In this document: piece by piece, positions 20,617 to 50,400 of the stretch
Layout of the letters: the number at the start of each line of letters is the position of its first letter
How positions within the stretch are numbered: the stretch's first letter is position 1
NCBI RefSeq assembly: GCF_028858725.1
Contig: NC_084761.1
Location: forward strand, 21,668,501 to 21,732,500
DNA: 64,000 nt
Direction: 5' to 3'
Origin: Colius striatus
Lineage: Eukaryota; Chordata; Aves; Coliiformes; Coliidae
Made by a program: the position numbers and the translations under genes
The notes under the pieces: model-generated
The model's database searches: none
What the model was told of the DNA's origin: nothing
What the model saw: the letters and a program-made list of their open reading frames with translations, nothing else

Positions 20617-21515
20617 CACAGAATTACAGAATCTTAAGGGTTGGAAGGAATCTCGAAAGATCATCTAGTCCAACCCCCCTACCAGAGCAGGCCACCTAGA
20701 GTAGATCACACACGAACTCACCAAGGTGCCTACCATCCTGCTGCCCACCAGGACATGCAGGTTGCTTTCCCCTACACTACTCTCTAAGAGTTCATTCCCC
20801 AACCTGTACTGGTACCTGGGGTTATTCTTTCCCAGATGCAAGACTCTACACTTGCCCTTGTTGAATTTCATTAGATTTCTCCCTGCCCAACTCTCCAGCC
20901 TGTCCAGGTCTCACTGGATGGCAGCACAGCCTTCTGGTGTGTCAGCCACTCCCCTCAGTTTAGTATCCTCAGCAAACTTGCTGACAGTGCCCTCTGTTCC
21001 CTCATCGAGGTCATTAATGAATACATTGAACAGTACTGGTCCTGGCCCCAACTCCTGAGGGACTCCACTAGATGCAGCCTCCAACTAGACCCTGCCCCAC
21101 TGATCACCACTCTCTGCCTTCTTCCCTTCAACCAGTTCACAATCCACCTCACTACCTGATCATCCAGCCCACACTGTCTCAGTTTTGCTGCGAGGATGCT
21201 GTGGGAGATGGTGTCAAATGCTTTACTGAAATCCAGATACATCACATCCACTGCACTACCACCATCTATCCATCTGATTACCTCTTCATAAAAGGCTCTC
21301 AGGTTGGTCAAACATGACTTCCCCTTTGTTAAACCATATTGACTGCTCCCATTGACCCTCTTATCCTTTAAATGCCTGGAGACAGCACCAGGATAAGCCA
21401 TTCCATCATCTTTCCAGAGATGGAGGTGAGGCTGACCAGTCTGTAGTTACCCAGCTCCTCCTTCTTGCTCTTTTTGAAGAATGGAGTGACATTTGCTTTC
21501 CTCCAGTCCTCAGAT
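20617..21515 (-). mobile_element. CR1 LINE, antisense, with part of reverse transcriptase
   Basis: The minus strand encodes the reverse-transcriptase block VMYLDFSKAFDTISH (21401-20955 frame) and then [26 protein letters not shown]-type ORF2 sequence nearer the 3' end. The CR1 3' end is at the left (CACAGAATTACAGAATCTTAAGGG on plus). A block between the 3' end and LGKNNP is missing at about 20730 compared with the copy at 10902-11821, indicating an internal deletion. It is 5' truncated and broken. Confidence 0.93.
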
Positions 21516-22280
21516 TCTTTCATATATGAAGGTAATCGAGGGCAAAAGTAATATTTGGGTTTTTATTTGTATTTGAGCCCCTAGGAGTCCAGTATAAAGA
21601 TATGGTAATGGGGTTAGGAAAGCTAGGCAGGATTTTCCATCCTGCTGTCTTTTTTGCCATCCACGATGGAGACACCTCAGCAAAGCCTGGAACTGCACAC
21701 CTGGGCTGAGCACCAGTGGCCACTTCCTTTGGCTGCTCACCACCTCCTGAGGTTTCAGGTAGTTTTGTACCTCAGAAATGTTTTGATTTCATACAAACTA
21801 TTTCTAGGTAAAGCGAAACAGAAGCCGTCAATGGCTCAGCCACTGCCAATGCTGTGCCCAACCTCTCCTGGCTAGTGCTGCCCTCAACTGCTTCAAGTTG
21901 CCTCAAGGTTTGAGAGCTCGAGAGCTGCAGCCACCAAAGGCAGATAGCGACAGGGCAGAGGAGGGGATCTGGAAGCCCCTGGGATGCAGCAAGGTCAGGC
22001 CAGCAGCTCCCTGGTGATCCCACGTCCAACAGTCACTCCCCCATGAGCCCACAGCAGAGGACAGAGCCCACCCGCTATACTCCAGCACCAATGAGGTCCC
22101 CGAACACCCACCTGTCCTGTCCCGCTCTGCTGCTCCCCAAACAGCCCTGGTGCCAGGGGCAGTGAAGTGGGAGCCTAGCACCAAGCAGCTTCCCCCAGAC
22201 CATGCAGAGGGATGGTGCCACCATCCTCCGCAGTTGGGTACGGTGGGAGACTGGCACCACAAAATGAAAGGCAGAGACTT
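21516..22280. other. Intergenic spacer before GSR 3' end
   Basis: I see no conserved gene, repeat family or structured RNA here. It separates the antisense CR1 from the presumed GSR cleavage site. Confidence 0.5.
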
Positions 22281-22295
22281 TCCAGCATCACTATG

Positions 22296-22301
22296 TTTAT
22301 T
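22296..22301 (-). terminator. GSR: GSR poly(A) signal (AATAAA on minus strand)
   Basis: AATAAA lies about 140 nt downstream of the GSR stop codon (22443-22441). This gives a short 3' UTR, with the transcript end near 22280. Confidence 0.75.
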
Positions 22302-22440
22302 TTTCACTCCAAAGCAAGCCACCTCAATTCTACAAACATTTTTCTGGGCAGTCACCTGCCATTAAGGCATTTTTAAAAGATATATAAACCATTTTCTCCA
22401 GCTGCAGCTGCGGTTCCTGGGGCTGCCTGCACCCACTCCC

Positions 22441-27750
<5,310 letters not shown>

Positions 27751-28327
27751 CTAAAGAAAACGAAAAAAAAAAAAACCCAACAAAAAAAAATGCAAACAAA
27801 GAAGGCAGGATCAACATGGAGGGGGACACTGAGCTGAAAAGGGAAGGCTTTTATCCCTGGTATGACAACGTACTCCCAAGCAGGAATCACTTCCTTTCTC
27901 CAGTTAAGTTGATGGGTCTCTCAATAAAACGAAGAGCGGTAGGGGAAGGACTTAGTGTGTGCATTTCCCTCAAAAACAACCCAATTCATGCTAGTTAAGC
28001 ACTAGAACTAAAAATGTACAAAGAAGCATTGAAGGAGATGGAAGTGTTATTGGAGTTACCTTTTCCTCTCTGAACAGTCCAGAAGAAAAAACAATGACTA
28101 CAAATACAGCAGGCAAACTGTTGGACCGATGGGTATAGGATAGACATAGTGTTGGAAGGAATTCAGTCTCAAGTTGTGCTCAACGCTCTTCGTCCTCTGT
28201 ATGGCACATTTTGGTCCATGATGGGGATTTTAAGTTGAGACGAACCCTGATTTCTTACAGAAACGTGTAAATATTGTTGCTCTTTAAAATGCCAGGTGGA
28301 CTTCCTTCTACAAAGGTTAGGAGAGGT

Positions 28328-41521
<13,194 letters not shown>

Positions 41522-41892
41522 GGCGGCCGCGCTGCGTGTGGCCGGGCCGGGCCGCTCGGCGCGGGGCCCCGCGGCGCTTGGGGCCGCTCGAGGCCCGGGC
41601 CCGGCTTAACGGCGGCGGCGCTGGGCCCGGGGGCGAGGCGAGGCCTAGAGCCGCTCCGCGCCGCGCCGCTCCGCGTAATGGCGGCCTCCGCCCCCCCGGC
41701 CCTCCCCGTGCTGCGCACTTCCGGACACGCCCACTCCGCCTGACCGCGCGCACGTCCGGGGCGCCGCCGCGCAGGCGCCACACGCAGGGCCCCGGCCCGC
41801 CGGGCCCCTGTCCCCCTGTCCCCCTGTCCCTGCCCTCAGGCGCGGCGCGGGCGGTCGCCTCTGCTGACACACGGGCGGAGCGGCGCGGAGCC

Positions 41893-42475
41893 CTTCAGCT
41901 TGCAAAAGACCTTTAAGCTCATCGAGTCCAACCACTAACCTCACACTGCCAAGCCCACCACTAACCACGTCCCTCAGCGCTTCAGCTGCACGGCTCTTGA
42001 GGATCTCCAGGGACGGGGACTCCACCACTTCCCTGGGCAGCCCGTGCCAGCATATAACAACGATCCAGTCTCCAATCTAAACCTCCCCTGGCACAACTTC
42101 AGGCCGTTTCTTCGCATTCTGTCACCTGGGAGAAGAGACTCACCACTCCTCTGGCCACAACCTCCTGTCAGGGAGCTGGCTGAGAGCGAGAAGGTCTGCC
42201 CCCAGCCTCTTCCAAGACGAACACTCCCAGCTCCCGCAGTTACTCCTCATTAGACTTGTGCGCCAGACCCTTCCCCAGCTCTGTTGCCTGTTTCTGGACA
42301 AGCTCCAGCCCCTCAGCGTCCCCCTAGGAGCGAGTGGCCCTGAACTGAACACAGCACTAAAGGTGTGATCTGCACCTCACCAGTGCTGACTACAGGGGGA
42401 CGGTCACTGTCCGGTCCTGCTGGCCACGCTATGTTTGGTACAAGCCAGGATGCCATTGGCCTTCTTGGTAGAAGG
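41893..42475 (-). mobile_element. CR1 LINE, antisense on plus (minus-oriented), bordering the PPP2CB promoter
   Basis: The plus strand reads as the reverse complement of CR1: AAGCTCATCGAGTCCAACC, then GGGACGGGGACTCCACCACTTCCCTGGGCAGCC, and ends around GATGCCATTGGCCTTCTTGG. The 3' tail octamers are lost. It lies head-on against the PPP2CB CpG island, in the same transcriptional direction as PPP2CB. Confidence 0.88.
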
Positions 42476-45340
42476 GAGGCGAGGCGTTCATGCGTATTTA
42501 TGATACATGGCATCTCGCCGCTGCTGTGGGACAGGAAACAACCACTCTTCCAAAGTGGCTTATGGTACAAACTGAAGTAAACCACAGAAAGCAGGTGCAA
42601 CTTTCACCCTGTAAAAGGCCAGCACAAAGCGTGCGCATGATTTTAAGTCCCACTGAAATCCTGAAACAGGGAACTTCACACTGACAGGGTGGCTGCGTTC
42701 TCCTGCACAGCCATCTACTCCTCCAACAAGGAAAACTTAACAAGGAGGAAACTTGATGGAACAGAGGGAAGGCACCCCTTCTGTTGAAGCAGACTGAGGT
42801 GTCTTCCACCCTTTGCTGTCTAATTCAAATTTGGGTTTTTATCTGAAGGCAGGGATTTCAGCCATCACCAATTTGACTTTAAAGCTGTGTCACTGTTTTG
42901 AGGGAATTTTCCTATATTTTTTGTTTCTGCTGGGACTTCTAAGATGCCAGTTCCATTCTCTGCAGCTGATAAGCAACTTTTGACTTGCTTTGCTACTTCC
43001 TCTTTACCAGAATGTAATAGTAATATAGTAATATTAATTAGTTAGCAAGTAGGTAACTATTCCTAAAAGCAGGACAGGATAATTATCAACTTCATAATAG
43101 TAAATCTGGAAAACCTTGGTGAGAGAAAATGAAGGCAGGAGTCTGCAGTGCCACACTGCAATATGGATGTTCGCTATGAGCCTAGCAGAGGGAAAACTCA
43201 CCTGTGCGAGCTGCAGGCACTCGGCAGCACATCCTCCAGACGTCCTCCCCTGCAAAAACCTGAGTGTAAGGTCTGAACATAGTTCCTACTAGATCACACT
43301 CTCATTGCTGCTTACCATGTCCTCCGAGATTCCAGGGCAGACCGAGAGGAAGGCAGTGGTTAAGAAATGGGAGCCAGGATACTTAGCTTGCCCAGGATGT
43401 GGCTTTGCTGCGATGGTTGAAACATGTAAAGCTTTGTCTGTGTAGAAGATGGCATACATCTCTTCTCTCCATCTGGCAAGAGAGGATTTTGAGGCTGCAT
43501 GCTGATGGCCAAGACTCAAAGATCCCTGTTTCGCTGCCGGGCAGGTTGTCTGTCACTGCCCCATTTACTTTGCAGCAGCAAGTTTTACTCCAGTTCCCTG
43601 CATTTGGTGGGTGGGCAGTGAGAGGAACAAGTGCCTTCCTCATGCACAGACAAACTTCATATGCTCGATAGTCTTCCTAATTTTTACAGTATGAGCAATT
43701 TTCCCCAAATCTTTCCTGGGGATAAATTCTGAATGTCCAAGCAATCCCATAAACTGGTTGTGTCTGTTGTCTAGCTGGCTACCTGGTCAAGTTCAAGGAG
43801 AACTTGACCTCAGCAGCCTTTTCTGAAGACATTCTTCTACCTTTCCAAAAAATCTTACACCTGCCTCAAAAAAGATATGTTCAGGGCCTCAATACCTTTG
43901 GGTTCATGGATGCACAAGTCTTGGTGAGGCCATTTTAGCAGAGAGCATCTCTGTTAGGAGATAGGTGACTCTGGTGGTTGCTTTGGCCTCTGATTTTTGG
44001 AGAGCACTAGGGGAGCCCCTACCTCCCTGTCCAGAAACAGGGAATTTGCTCAGGGTGCTGGGTTGACTTTCTTTTTTGAGAGGGGCTCATTTGCCTGAAG
44101 ATCCCTTAGGCAAAAATCCCCAGCCACTGTTTAGGGTAGATTTTCTACCTCCTTCTCTAAAGTCTAATAATTTCTGTGCTAAAACCCGAAAAGGCTGCTG
44201 GTGAAAGTGAGGTAAAAGGATACAGGAAAAAAAAAATGTGGTTGTTGTCACTTGAGGGAATAAAATCCATGAAGAAAAAAGAAATTACTTGAATTTGCCT
44301 TTGTTTCTTTTCCCCATTAGGGCCCGCTGAGACTGTAACAGCTCCTGGTGCCATGGTCATCGTTTCCACAGGTAGAGGGGTGGCTGGATGGCTCTGAGAT
44401 GGTTCCAGTGTGACCCATTGTGGTCACTTGCCCTGCAGATGGGTGCAGGGGAGCACTGGGGTGCCCCCCCACTGTCCTCTTCTCCTCGATGGTCCCCCGA
44501 CACCCACCCCATATTGCACGTGCACCTTCACCCTGAGCTCCCCCTCCATGCACCCCAGGGCCTTACACATGAAACCTGGGGCTCCACACACCCCATGACA
44601 GGGTACCTGATACTCCTGATACCAGACACACATGCCCTCACCTCGTCACTCCCAGCACAGCATTCTGTCAAGTTTGGTGACTGAATTTTGACAGATACAG
44701 ACTCTGCTTAAATTGGCATTTCTCGTGCAGGGTGAGGTGTGAGTAGGAAGGACGCCCTCGGTGGCTGTGACGGTAGCACATGGGCAAAGAGCAAAGAGTG
44801 GGGATACTGCAGCAGAATGTCCTGCTACACCAGCCAGGGATCCAGCTGCAGTAACCGAACTGGCTCAGATTTACCCTGAATAAATTCTATCTGGCAACAA
44901 AACAGACTCTTCTCTGTATTTTCTGTGTGTTACAAGGGTGTAAGACACAACAGTTTCACCCTACGTTTTTCTTCCCTATCTTTCCTCTGGTTGAGAAGGT
45001 CCTGGTAGTGGGCACTGAAAAAATAATTGATTATAACAAACTGGGCTGTATACGAAGGAAGATTCTGCTATTTCAGGCCTAATAAGATCACTAGAAAACA
45101 CAGCTGGATAGCCTTGGAAAAACTATTAACAATGACTTAAAAAAACATATCTGACTGACATTTCTCTGTTAGTGCTGAAATAGAATGAAAATAAATAAAT
45201 ATGTGCACATATATATATCCCAGGGAGCTGGGTTTTAATTGTAAATAAGATTATAAAGGAATGATAACCGTTAGTTCAGTGAAGGGACCTCCGTGAGTGC
45301 TGTTCCTCTTTGTGCAGCCCCGGCAGTGAAAGAGCATGAG
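42476..45340. other. Gene-poor interval between PPP2CB promoter and ANK2 3' end
   Basis: I see no conserved protein, RNA gene or recognisable repeat family here. The sequence is AT-rich with a short homopolymer A tract near 44228. Regulatory DNA for PPP2CB could lie here, but no specific site can be supported. Confidence 0.5.
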
Positions 45341-45354
45341 CCATTATTTCTACA

Positions 45355-47496
45355 TTGAACACTTGTACATTTTTATTTAGTTAAATCAGCCATTGTACAC
45401 ATTGCAGCTATGTATTGTTAGTGTTGTATGGTTTGTTTTTTAATTTTTAACTAATACATGCCCTCATAGATATATTCAATTAGTGTTATCACCATGGGAA
45501 CAAGATGCTGATTCGTCAACTTAAAATTCACTTCTTCTCACAGTATTCAATTTCTTTGATAACACAGCAAAAAAATCAAAATAAGAGGTGAATAACCATT
45601 ATGTTGTTACACAGAACATCATCTGCACCGCAAATAACACAACATAAATGCATTTCTTTAGAGCCCCGTCCTTGAAGATCATCCTGTCTTGTCTCTGACG
45701 GTAAAGCCACGATGCCTTGGGAAATGGTTCATCATGGGTCTCCTTACATTTGGCTGCCAAAACAGGTGTTTTTGTTGTTGTTTTCTGGTTTTGTTTTTTT
45801 CCCCTGCCTGCCAAGAAAAGCTTTAGCATGGCACCTTGGGTTGTTTTGCCCCCAGGAAGCCAGCGCTCCCAAGGTGTTTTCGTCCTTTTGGCATCGTTAC
45901 CTTAATGAGGAAGTGCCCTGGTTCTGAGCACTGAGTGAGTCATTAAAAAAATCCCAAACCCTGTAATTGCAGAAGGCCGGATAAGCTTGGAAAAAGTGTT
46001 ACTTCTAGAGGAGAGGATTCATTTTACTCTGGGCTTGAGTATACTATTAAAAAAATCAAAGAGCTGTTTAAAAATATTTAGTTTGTGTCTGTGTGTGTCT
46101 CATATGTGCTAAAACACTACAGAGCTCCCTCCATTAAATATTAAAGAACACCCAAAACACCTGATCTCTATGTTCCCTTTTTTGAAAATAAAAGTGCAGA
46201 CATGCTATCTTGGTTTTCAGAGGGTTGGTTTAGAAATATATATATATTATATATAGATAACAAAATATGAACAGAAACTGGCTTTCATGGATTGTGAGCA
46301 CTTTCTCTTTAAAAAACACTCGACTGGAAGATAAAAACTGCTCGCTCAGTGCTAAGAGGGCTGACAAGCTGACGTGAGGACAGGAGGGTTGAGTTTTGAC
46401 CTTCAAATGCCACATGCATGTATCAGATAGGAGGCAATCTTGAGAAACAATGGTGAATTACTGATTCTCCCGGTATAGCGGGTAAGTCTCTCTCCCACAG
46501 TTATCTACAGTGCAGTGGCCAGCGGGAAGCACCGCCAGCACAACGGTGGGGTTTGCTAAGCGGTGATGAGAACAGGAAACTACTGTAGTGATAATTGTTT
46601 AATACGCCCTGCCACGTGTCCAGATCTAAACAATTTTTATACTGTATGCAAGTGTGTCATAGATATAGCTGCTAGCAAGTCAGTTACCTAAATGGGTATT
46701 CTTTAAAAAAAAAAACAACTATTCTTTTCTTTTATCTGGAAATCTTTAAGTGGCTGTCCAAAGGTCTTAGAAGTGTGAATGGCCACAGTTGGCTGTTGCT
46801 TCAGGAGCACAGCAGAATTTCCAGGTGTTTAGCCTGACTCTTAGAGCCTTTAACTATAACAGATCCCTACACTGGAAGGCTTACGGACGCAGCAGATCTG
46901 CAGTGCTTCCTCCTCGGCCAGTCTGTGCTCGCGCTGGGTTGCGTTACTGTTGTTCTATTAATCGCTGCTCAGCAGTGTCAGCAGACCTTGTCATCCATGA
47001 TGCTAACTGTAGTCACAGGCAGCGTGTTCTCTGCAGTCTTGTAAGTCCAAGTACTCTCGCTATGTACAGTTTACACGTTCTCTCCCTTTGTGTGGTGCAT
47101 GTACAGAGTCACTCGAAGAGGCCTGTAGATGAAGTTGGCTTGACAAATGCGATTTCGTGACGCTAGTGCAGAAGCAAAGGAACGGCAAGAAGTGGCGATG
47201 CTGACAAATTCCCAGAACAGCACAAAGACGACAAGCGGGTGGATAAATCATCCTGAACAAAGGATGCTATCTTTGGTCACAAATTAGCTTACAGGGTAAA
47301 AACAGAACAAAAACCCAAAAACCAAATACGGGGAGGAGGGGGCAAGAAATGAATTTGCTGCATCTGCACGAGGGGAAATGGCAGTGTCTTCAGGTGGTTA
47401 TGTCAGTGGTAATGTTTACACCCAGAGCAGATGAACGCTGCGTACGGGATGGAGGGTTAGGCGGTGGTGGTGGTGGTGGTAAGGGGCAGCAGCTTC
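45355..47496 (-). other. ANK2: Putative ANK2 3' UTR (2.1 kb)
   Basis: The AT-rich noncoding sequence continues from the ANK2 stop to the AATAAA at 45377-45372. It contains a (GGT)n run at 47462-47480, beginning 17 nt after the stop, and an (AT)n microsatellite at 46235-46256. No coding exon was recognised in it. Confidence 0.55.
45372..45377 (-). terminator. ANK2: Probable ANK2 poly(A) signal (AATAAA on minus strand)
   Basis: It is a canonical hexamer about 2.1 kb downstream of the ANK2 stop codon, in an AT-rich stretch typical of a long 3' UTR end (TTTTTATTTAG on plus). It gives a 3' UTR of roughly 2.1 kb. Confidence 0.55.
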
Positions 47497-50400
47497 TCAC
47501 TTCGCCTCCTGTTTCCAGTCCTCTTTGCAGAAGTGTCTGAGAAGCTGCTGGAGGTCATGTTGGAGGTCATCCCGTGGTAGTGCTTCTGGCGTGTCTTCCA
47601 GCTCTTCAATGTGGACATGTTTTCCGTACCGGTCCTTCATCACAGTCCTCTTCTGTGTGCTGGCTTTACTCAGCGTTGTCCTGAAACAAAACAAATGACA
47701 AAACTGTCTTTAAAAGCCCACTGCTCCTGAAGGTTTTTAAAAAAATGCTAATTTTTCAGCTGCAGTTTTAAGGCTTTTGTATTTAAAATAACATGTGAAG
47801 AACCGCAGCTGGCTGAGGTCAGATACTTGTTAACGCGTTCTGAATACAACACACGCCATCGCCTTCACTGGCGTTTGTAATGCAAACTAATAGCAATTAA
47901 TCTCCATATGCTGATTAAGGATACAGCTTTAGATGTCCAGCAAAAACATGCTGTAGCACACAGACATGCAACAGATGTTGGAATTCACACAAGACCCTTT
48001 CTGGTTGTTTTATTTAACTTCAATATCCAGAGTTGTCCTATACAAGAGTAATTTAGGCTGATTAATTTCTTGAATTTACTTCTGAGTGAGCCTCACAGCC
48101 ATTAAAACTACACTTGTGGTAATCTAGTCTCCTTAACTATTCTGTTAATTACTTCCTTGCCTCATTGGAACCATCTTGCTCTACTAGTCAGAAACTTAAA
48201 TCTCATCAAATGCCTTTCAGATCTGGGCAAACAGATGTGGTTGTTACAGGACAGCTGGGTGTCTCTTGCTCAGTCTTACCCAGAAGCCCAATTTTTGGAC
48301 AGTGTCCTTGAGAGAGGGCCATGGGAAGCCAAGCACCCCTGGAAATTCCTGCAGGCTCAGCCAGGAACAGCTCAGTTTTTATCAGACAGATAACACTTTT
48401 TAATCTGACCCAAGTGACCAAAAGGTGCCTTGGTTAGATGGATAAGAATGTGCTTTAACAAGAATGTGCACCCTTCAACCAAAAGCAGATCTTCTGGTTC
48501 TCAGTGTGTCCTTGTGACATCGTCCCACTAACACCAAAACTGGCCCACGTTTTACAGCTTCTTACCATTACAGACACAGTTTGGTCAGGCTTTACCACCC
48601 CTAGGGCCACTATCAATTCAAGTGGTCTGAAAGCAACAAAAAGGTATGTCAAAGGCACCAAGCCTGTCCAGCCTTGGCTCAGGTTGTGTATGTAGGTACA
48701 CTTGCTGTACTACAGAAGCTTTTTTTTTCCCCTCTCAAATATTTTCCTATCTGCTCTGCCTCATTCTTACACGAGGCTCAACTCTCACATGCAGGTATCT
48801 ATCTATATACCCATCTCCATATATCCTCTCATCTATTTTGATGGGCTCTCTCCCTGTTCCCTCCCTCACGGCATGGTGGGGTAGGAGGGCTGAGGAATGG
48901 CTGCATGGTGCTTGGCTGCTGGTCAGTCTTTCCAAGTGAACCTCTCCTGTGCCTGTATCCCTTCCTGCAGCAGAACATTAGTAGTAACCTCTAGTACTTT
49001 TGCAAACAAAGCTTTAGATGCTGCCAGTGCTTTCACTTCAGACATTCACTTAAATCCACTCATTTATTATGAGTTTGTTAATCCTCTTCTAGTACCAGTT
49101 CATTGACATGCCAAGCCAAACCTTTTAATAATTGATCCGTCTTCTTTCACGATTTCTTTCTCTACTAAAGCGGGGAGTTGGACTTTCATTTGGTTACCTG
49201 TATAGCTCAAAGCCTTGAATTAAAACATAAACTTGAAATTAAAACAAAAACCTAGGACTTCACCCATTGGCCTGTCAATCTAACAAACAGCTTAGTGCTT
49301 GTTGGCTTCCCCTAAGCTGTTATAACATTGTACAGCAGAAAATATCCATTGTGACATTGTGGCATCTATGCTTTTATATAATCTTTTGGCAAACTAAAAA
49401 AGTTCTGGGTTTTTTTGTACATCCAAGTATTTCTGTTGCATCTAATGACACAAAACTTTTATCCATGTGAATCTTTAAGATGTTTTACACCCGTTATTCA
49501 AAGGGACAGTAAAATGGATTAAGAATGAAGTGCTATTAGTTCCTTATAGAAAAGCCTATAGTAATTCAGTATCACTTTTCTGTTACTAAAATGATCAGAA
49601 AAAGCATAAAACCAGCAAAGATGCTAATTAGCTTGGAAGCTACTTTTTCCTTTCAAGGACAAATACATCAACTTACCCAGTGAGTAAACTTTAATGTACT
49701 AATTTCTAAAATGATCTCCATGCATGGTAACATATGAATGAAAATTTTCTTTAACAATATCCACACCCATGACTTCTAACAGCTTTACTTAAAGCCTCCA
49801 TGGATTTTGTTTAGAATCTTAAAAATACACATAGCTAATTCAGTAATGGTATCTTCCCCCTCCTCCCTACTTCCTATATGAATCGTTTCATAACATGGCT
49901 GAGCAGAACAATCCAGGTTTTATATGCAGTAGTTGAGTCTGATGCTCCACCAACAAACCTTTCAACAGAACCGAATTTCTCCCCAGAATGTTGTGACAGC
50001 TATGTTAATATTTGTATTTAAAAGGCATTTTTACCTCTTCAAAGTCCTCTTTGGCTGATGGAAGGTCAGTAGCTAAGCTAGTGTCCCCCAGATGTTTCTC
50101 CATCCTCTCTCCTTGCACTACAGTGGTTTTTATGACTTTGCTGACCTTCCGGCCTTCCACTGGTTCAGACTGGAACTTGGAGGCACTGGACAAAACAGCA
50201 GGCTCAGACAGGGTGACCTGTATGGTGAGAAAGCAGGAGGATACCGGGTGTGAATGACACAAGGGATACAAACACAGCTTTCAGTTGCTCTGCCCTCCCT
50301 CCCTTCTCAATCATTGCCAGAGAGAACAGGAATAAGGCAGTGTCTCACTCTCTATGGGTACGCAGCAAAGCAGAGTGTGTGCGTGTTCTCACCTGCTTTA

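Noticed and set aside
20955-21401. Reverse-transcriptase-like ORF as a new retron or telomerase-type gene
   Set aside because: YLDFSKAFDTISH and its flanks are standard CR1 reverse transcriptase in a truncated, internally deleted copy.
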